Assembly: GCF_025398275.1 (NCBI RefSeq)
Contig: NZ_JAODOR010000004.1
Location: 248,001-312,000 of the forward strand
Source: Microbacterium memoriense
GTDB taxonomy: Bacteria > Actinomycetota > Actinomycetes > Actinomycetales > Microbacteriaceae
Length of the DNA: 64,000 nucleotides
Direction: 5' to 3'
In this document: one piece after another, positions 61,772-64,000 of the stretch
Position numbering within the stretch: the first letter of the stretch is position 1
Layout of the letters: each line of letters opens with the position of its first letter
Notes under the pieces: model-generated
Seen by the model: only the letters and a program-made list of their open reading frames with translations
Database searches by the model: none
Told to the model about the DNA's origin: nothing
Program-made: the position numbers and the translations under genes

Positions 61772-63550
61772 GTGCGTTTCGTCTGGGCTGTGGTGGCCTT
61801 TGTGCTTGCCGCTGTCATGATCGGGGCGGGAATCGCTCAGCGAACCGTCCTGCAGGGTCCGACGACGGTCACTCAGGCCATCGAAGTCACCGGTGACGTG
61901 CCGTATGTGTTGATCGACGGCGCGGTCTTGCGCAGCCACGACGGCACCCAAACCCTCCGGGCCCAGGGCGACGGGACGATCTTCGCCGCGTACGCGCGGA
62001 CGAATGACCTGACGACCTGGCTGCAGCGGGCCGACTACGCACACCTGACGCTCGGCGAGGACGGTGCGATCGTCTCCGAGACGGTTCCGCAGACCGAGGC
62101 TCCCGCAGACGATGCGATCGCGCTCACACCCGTCGACTCCGACTTGTGGCTCGACCAGTTCCAGCAGGACGATTTGCTCATCACGCAGTTGCAGCTCCCC
62201 GAAGACATGAGCGTCCTTGTCGCGACGGACGGGACCGAGCCGGCACCGAGCGATCTGACACTGTCTTGGCCGACCGGGGCAGCGACCCCGTGGGCCGGAC
62301 CGCTGATCGTGGGTGGCAGCCTGTTGCTTCTGGTCGGGTTGATTCTCTACGCGCTCGGTGTGCGCCACGCCCGCCGCTCGCGAGGCCCCCGACGCAAGGG
62401 GTTGCCGCTTCCGGTGACCGAACCCATCGACCTCGCGGTCGACACCGAGGAGAAGGGCGTCATCTCGGCCACGCCGACACGTCGATCCCTCACCCGCGGC
62501 AAGCGTTCGTTCGCGGTCCTCCCCATCGTCGCGGTCTCCGCTCTGATGTTCTCAGGCTGCTCACCGGATGCCTGGCCGGAACTGGTCGGGTCGCCGACGC
62601 CTTCGGCCACGCCCAGCATCGTCGTCCCCGACGACCAGGGGAGCCCGGCTGTGACCGAGGCGCAGGCGGAGCGCATCATCTCCCGCATCTCCACGCAGCT
62701 GAGTGTGGCGGATGAAGCGAATGATGCCGCCGCTGCCGCTGGTCGCGCGGACGGCGCGGCGCTGCAGGCCCGCGAGACGAATTACCGCCTCCGCACCGCG
62801 ATCCCCGAGCAGCAGTCGCTCGACCCGATCCCCACCTCGGGCATCCGGGTATTGCTCCCCGAAGCCTTTGACGGCTGGCCCCGGACGTTCATCGCCGTCG
62901 TGGGCACGGGCGCGGATTCGCCCGACACGATCATGAGCGTGACGCAAGCCGATGCCTGGTCGGACTACAAGGTCGAGTACATCGCCGACCTCGCCGCCGA
63001 CACCAGCCTGAGCCTAGCTCCGCCGTATGTGGGTGCGGTCGCGATCGACCCCGACTCGCCGTTCCTTCTGCTTCCGCCGTCAGAGCTCGCCGGCGCCTAC
63101 GCGGATGTGCTGGATAAGGATGCGGACAGCGAGTTCGCGCCGCTGTTCGACGCCGAGACCGACGTGTTCCGGACGCAGATAGCCGCCAACCGGACATCCC
63201 GGTTGGAGTCGTTCAACCAAACGGCGGCTGAGACCGGCACGTTGACGTTCGCGGCTTCCGCGGGGGACACGACGCCGGTCGCGCTCGCGACCCTGGACAG
63301 CGGCGCGATCGTCGCCGTCAGCGTGAATGAGACCGACACCGTCACTCCGACCAACGCCGACGCAGTCATCAAGTTGGATGACAGCCCGACGGTGAAGGCC
63401 TTGGCAGGTGTCAGTCAGTCTGCGACGGGATTCACGACGACCTTCGCGGATCAACTGTTCTTCTTCGTCCCCGCTCAGAGTTCGACCCAGCGGATCCAGT
63501 TCCTCGGCTATTCCTCCAGCATCCTCGACGTGAAGGCGGTCACTCCGTGA
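61772..63550 (+). CDS. membrane protein with internal lipobox-like segment
   Basis: The 592-residue protein has an N-terminal membrane segment (VRFVWAVVAFVLAAVMIGAGIA), an external domain of about 150 residues, a second membrane segment (GPLIVGGSLLLLVGLILYAL), a basic cytosolic loop, then a hydrophobic stretch ending in LMFSGC with C263 and a serine/proline linker (SPTPSATPS). A secreted-looking domain of about 320 residues follows. The last part resembles a free lipoprotein fused behind a membrane protein. GTG 61772 has AAAGG eight bases upstream; an ATG at 61721 lies too close to the TAGGCT hexamer. It is co-transcribed with the thioredoxin-like gene. Function unknown. Confidence 0.75.
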   Translation: MRFVWAVVAFVLAAVMIGAGIAQRTVLQGPTTVTQAIEVTGDVPYVLIDGAVLRSHDGTQTLRAQGDGTIFAAYARTNDLTTWLQRADYAHLTLGEDGAIVSETVPQTEAPADDAIALTPVDSDLWLDQFQQDDLLITQLQLPEDMSVLVATDGTEPAPSDLTLSWPTGAATPWAGPLIVGGSLLLLVGLILYALGVRHARRSRGPRRKGLPLPVTEPIDLAVDTEEKGVISATPTRRSLTRGKRSFAVLPIVAVSALMFSGCSPDAWPELVGSPTPSATPSIVVPDDQGSPAVTEAQAERIISRISTQLSVADEANDAAAAAGRADGAALQARETNYRLRTAIPEQQSLDPIPTSGIRVLLPEAFDGWPRTFIAVVGTGADSPDTIMSVTQADAWSDYKVEYIADLAADTSLSLAPPYVGAVAIDPDSPFLLLPPSELAGAYADVLDKDADSEFAPLFDAETDVFRTQIAANRTSRLESFNQTAAETGTLTFAASAGDTTPVALATLDSGAIVAVSVNETDTVTPTNADAVIKLDDSPTVKALAGVSQSATGFTTTFADQLFFFVPAQSSTQRIQFLGYSSSILDVKAVTP

Positions 63551-64000
63551 GCGATCAGACCCTCGGCGCCCAGCACCCCGGCGCCGTTCTCCGTGGTGCG
63601 GTCGACCTGTCGTCGCTCCGCGAACGGGCGACGACGGCAGCTGCTCCCGCACCGGCGACCGGCGATGCGCCCGCGCCGCCGCTCGTGTTCGACGCCACCG
63701 ATGCGAACTTCGCGACCGTGCTTGAGCTCTCGCGCACCGTGCCGGTCGTCGTCGACCTGTGGGCGGAGTGGTGCGGGCCGTGCAAGCAACTCAGTCCCGT
63801 GCTGGAGAAGATCGTCACCGAGCTGGGCGGGCGTCTCGTCCTCGCCAAGGTCGACGTCGATGCCAACCCTCAGCTGGCGCAGAGCTTCCGTGCGCAGTCG
63901 ATTCCGCTCGTCGTCGCGCTCGTGGCCGGACAGCCGGTGCAGCTGTTCACGGGAGCTGTCCCGGAGCAGCAGGTGCGAGAGGTCTTCGCCCAGCTACTCC
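63547..64000 (+). CDS. thioredoxin-domain co-chaperone (CnoX/YbbN-like), 3' end missing
   Basis: The visible 151 residues comprise an alanine-rich N-terminal segment and a thioredoxin fold with the active-site WCGPCK (C76-C79) and the cis-proline SIPLVVAL. A proline-adjacent strand and helix then run into the window edge. The long N-terminus suggests a YbbN/CnoX-type protein with C-terminal TPR repeats, but these lie outside. GTG 63547 overlaps the upstream stop (GTGA). Confidence 0.85.
   Translation, partial: MSDQTLGAQHPGAVLRGAVDLSSLRERATTAAAPAPATGDAPAPPLVFDATDANFATVLELSRTVPVVVDLWAEWCGPCKQLSPVLEKIVTELGGRLVLAKVDVDANPQLAQSFRAQSIPLVVALVAGQPVQLFTGAVPEQQVREVFAQLL

Overview
The window is a high-GC, gene-dense chromosome segment of an actinobacterium, most likely a Microbacterium-type member of the Microbacteriaceae. 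I infer this from gene order (rpsP-KH-rimM-trmD, rplS-lepB-rnhB-DUF2469-yraN-comM-dprA-xerC, rpsB-tsf-pyrH-frr-cdsA), from actinobacterial families (DUF3515, DUF2469, DUF4349, DUF3060) and from many GTG starts. No species call is possible from the sequence alone. Almost all of it is core genome. No CRISPR array, insertion sequence, prophage or replication origin was seen.

Layout. 1-4 kb: a truncated DUF262 protein (minus), a putative 2OG/Fe(II) oxygenase, a perfect palindromic terminator and a membrane-anchored protein of about 70 LxxG heptads. 4.1-8.2 kb: the fructose PTS operon fruR-fruK-fruA-ptsH. 8.3-12.4 kb: an MBL-fold hydrolase, tRNA-Glu(CUC), a CrtI-like oxidoreductase, and an ECF sigma factor with a DUF4349 membrane partner. 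12.4-20.4 kb: a TerC transporter behind a candidate yybP-ykoY riboswitch, then leuCD behind a Leu-codon leader peptide, murA, plsC, gpsA and ddl. 20.4-28.1 kb: DUF3515 lipoprotein, thiL, rsmD, an acyltransferase, recG, coaD, DUF177, rpmF, rnc and mutM. 28.1-35.9 kb: two tandem GNAT paralogs, a promoter-driven 20-codon ORF, smc, ftsY and DUF2004. 35.9-43.2 kb: lipA/lipB, a tetR with its own operator, ffh, a GCS2 ligase, and rpsP-khpA-rimM-trmD. 43.2-44.6 kb: a small accessory insertion with a candidate secreted toxin and immunity protein. 44.6-53.7 kb: map, rplS, lepB, rnhB, yraN, comM, dprA, xerC, a DUF3060 lipoprotein and an M23 peptidase. 53.7-64 kb: rpsB-tsf, pyrH-frr-cdsA, a DivIVA-like protein, a secreted transglycosylase-like protein, a hydrolase, an AI-2E transporter, a membrane protein with an internal lipobox, and a truncated thioredoxin-type co-chaperone.

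Functional links. Cytosolic envelope building is represented by murA, ddl, plsC, gpsA and cdsA. Protein targeting is represented by ffh, ftsY and lepB. Translation is represented by the r-proteins, tsf, frr, rimM, trmD, map and rsmD. DNA maintenance is represented by recG, mutM, smc, xerC, dprA, comM and rnhB.

The most interesting signals are regulatory. Nine genes start exactly six bases after a TAnnnT -10 hexamer, which predicts leaderless mRNAs, including two divergent back-to-back pairs. Three further genes have a nine-base gap with an A at the seventh base. The promoters of tRNA-Glu, rpsP and rplS share TGGCAnAAT. The candidate secreted toxin/immunity pair between trmD and map is the best lead for an undescribed system.
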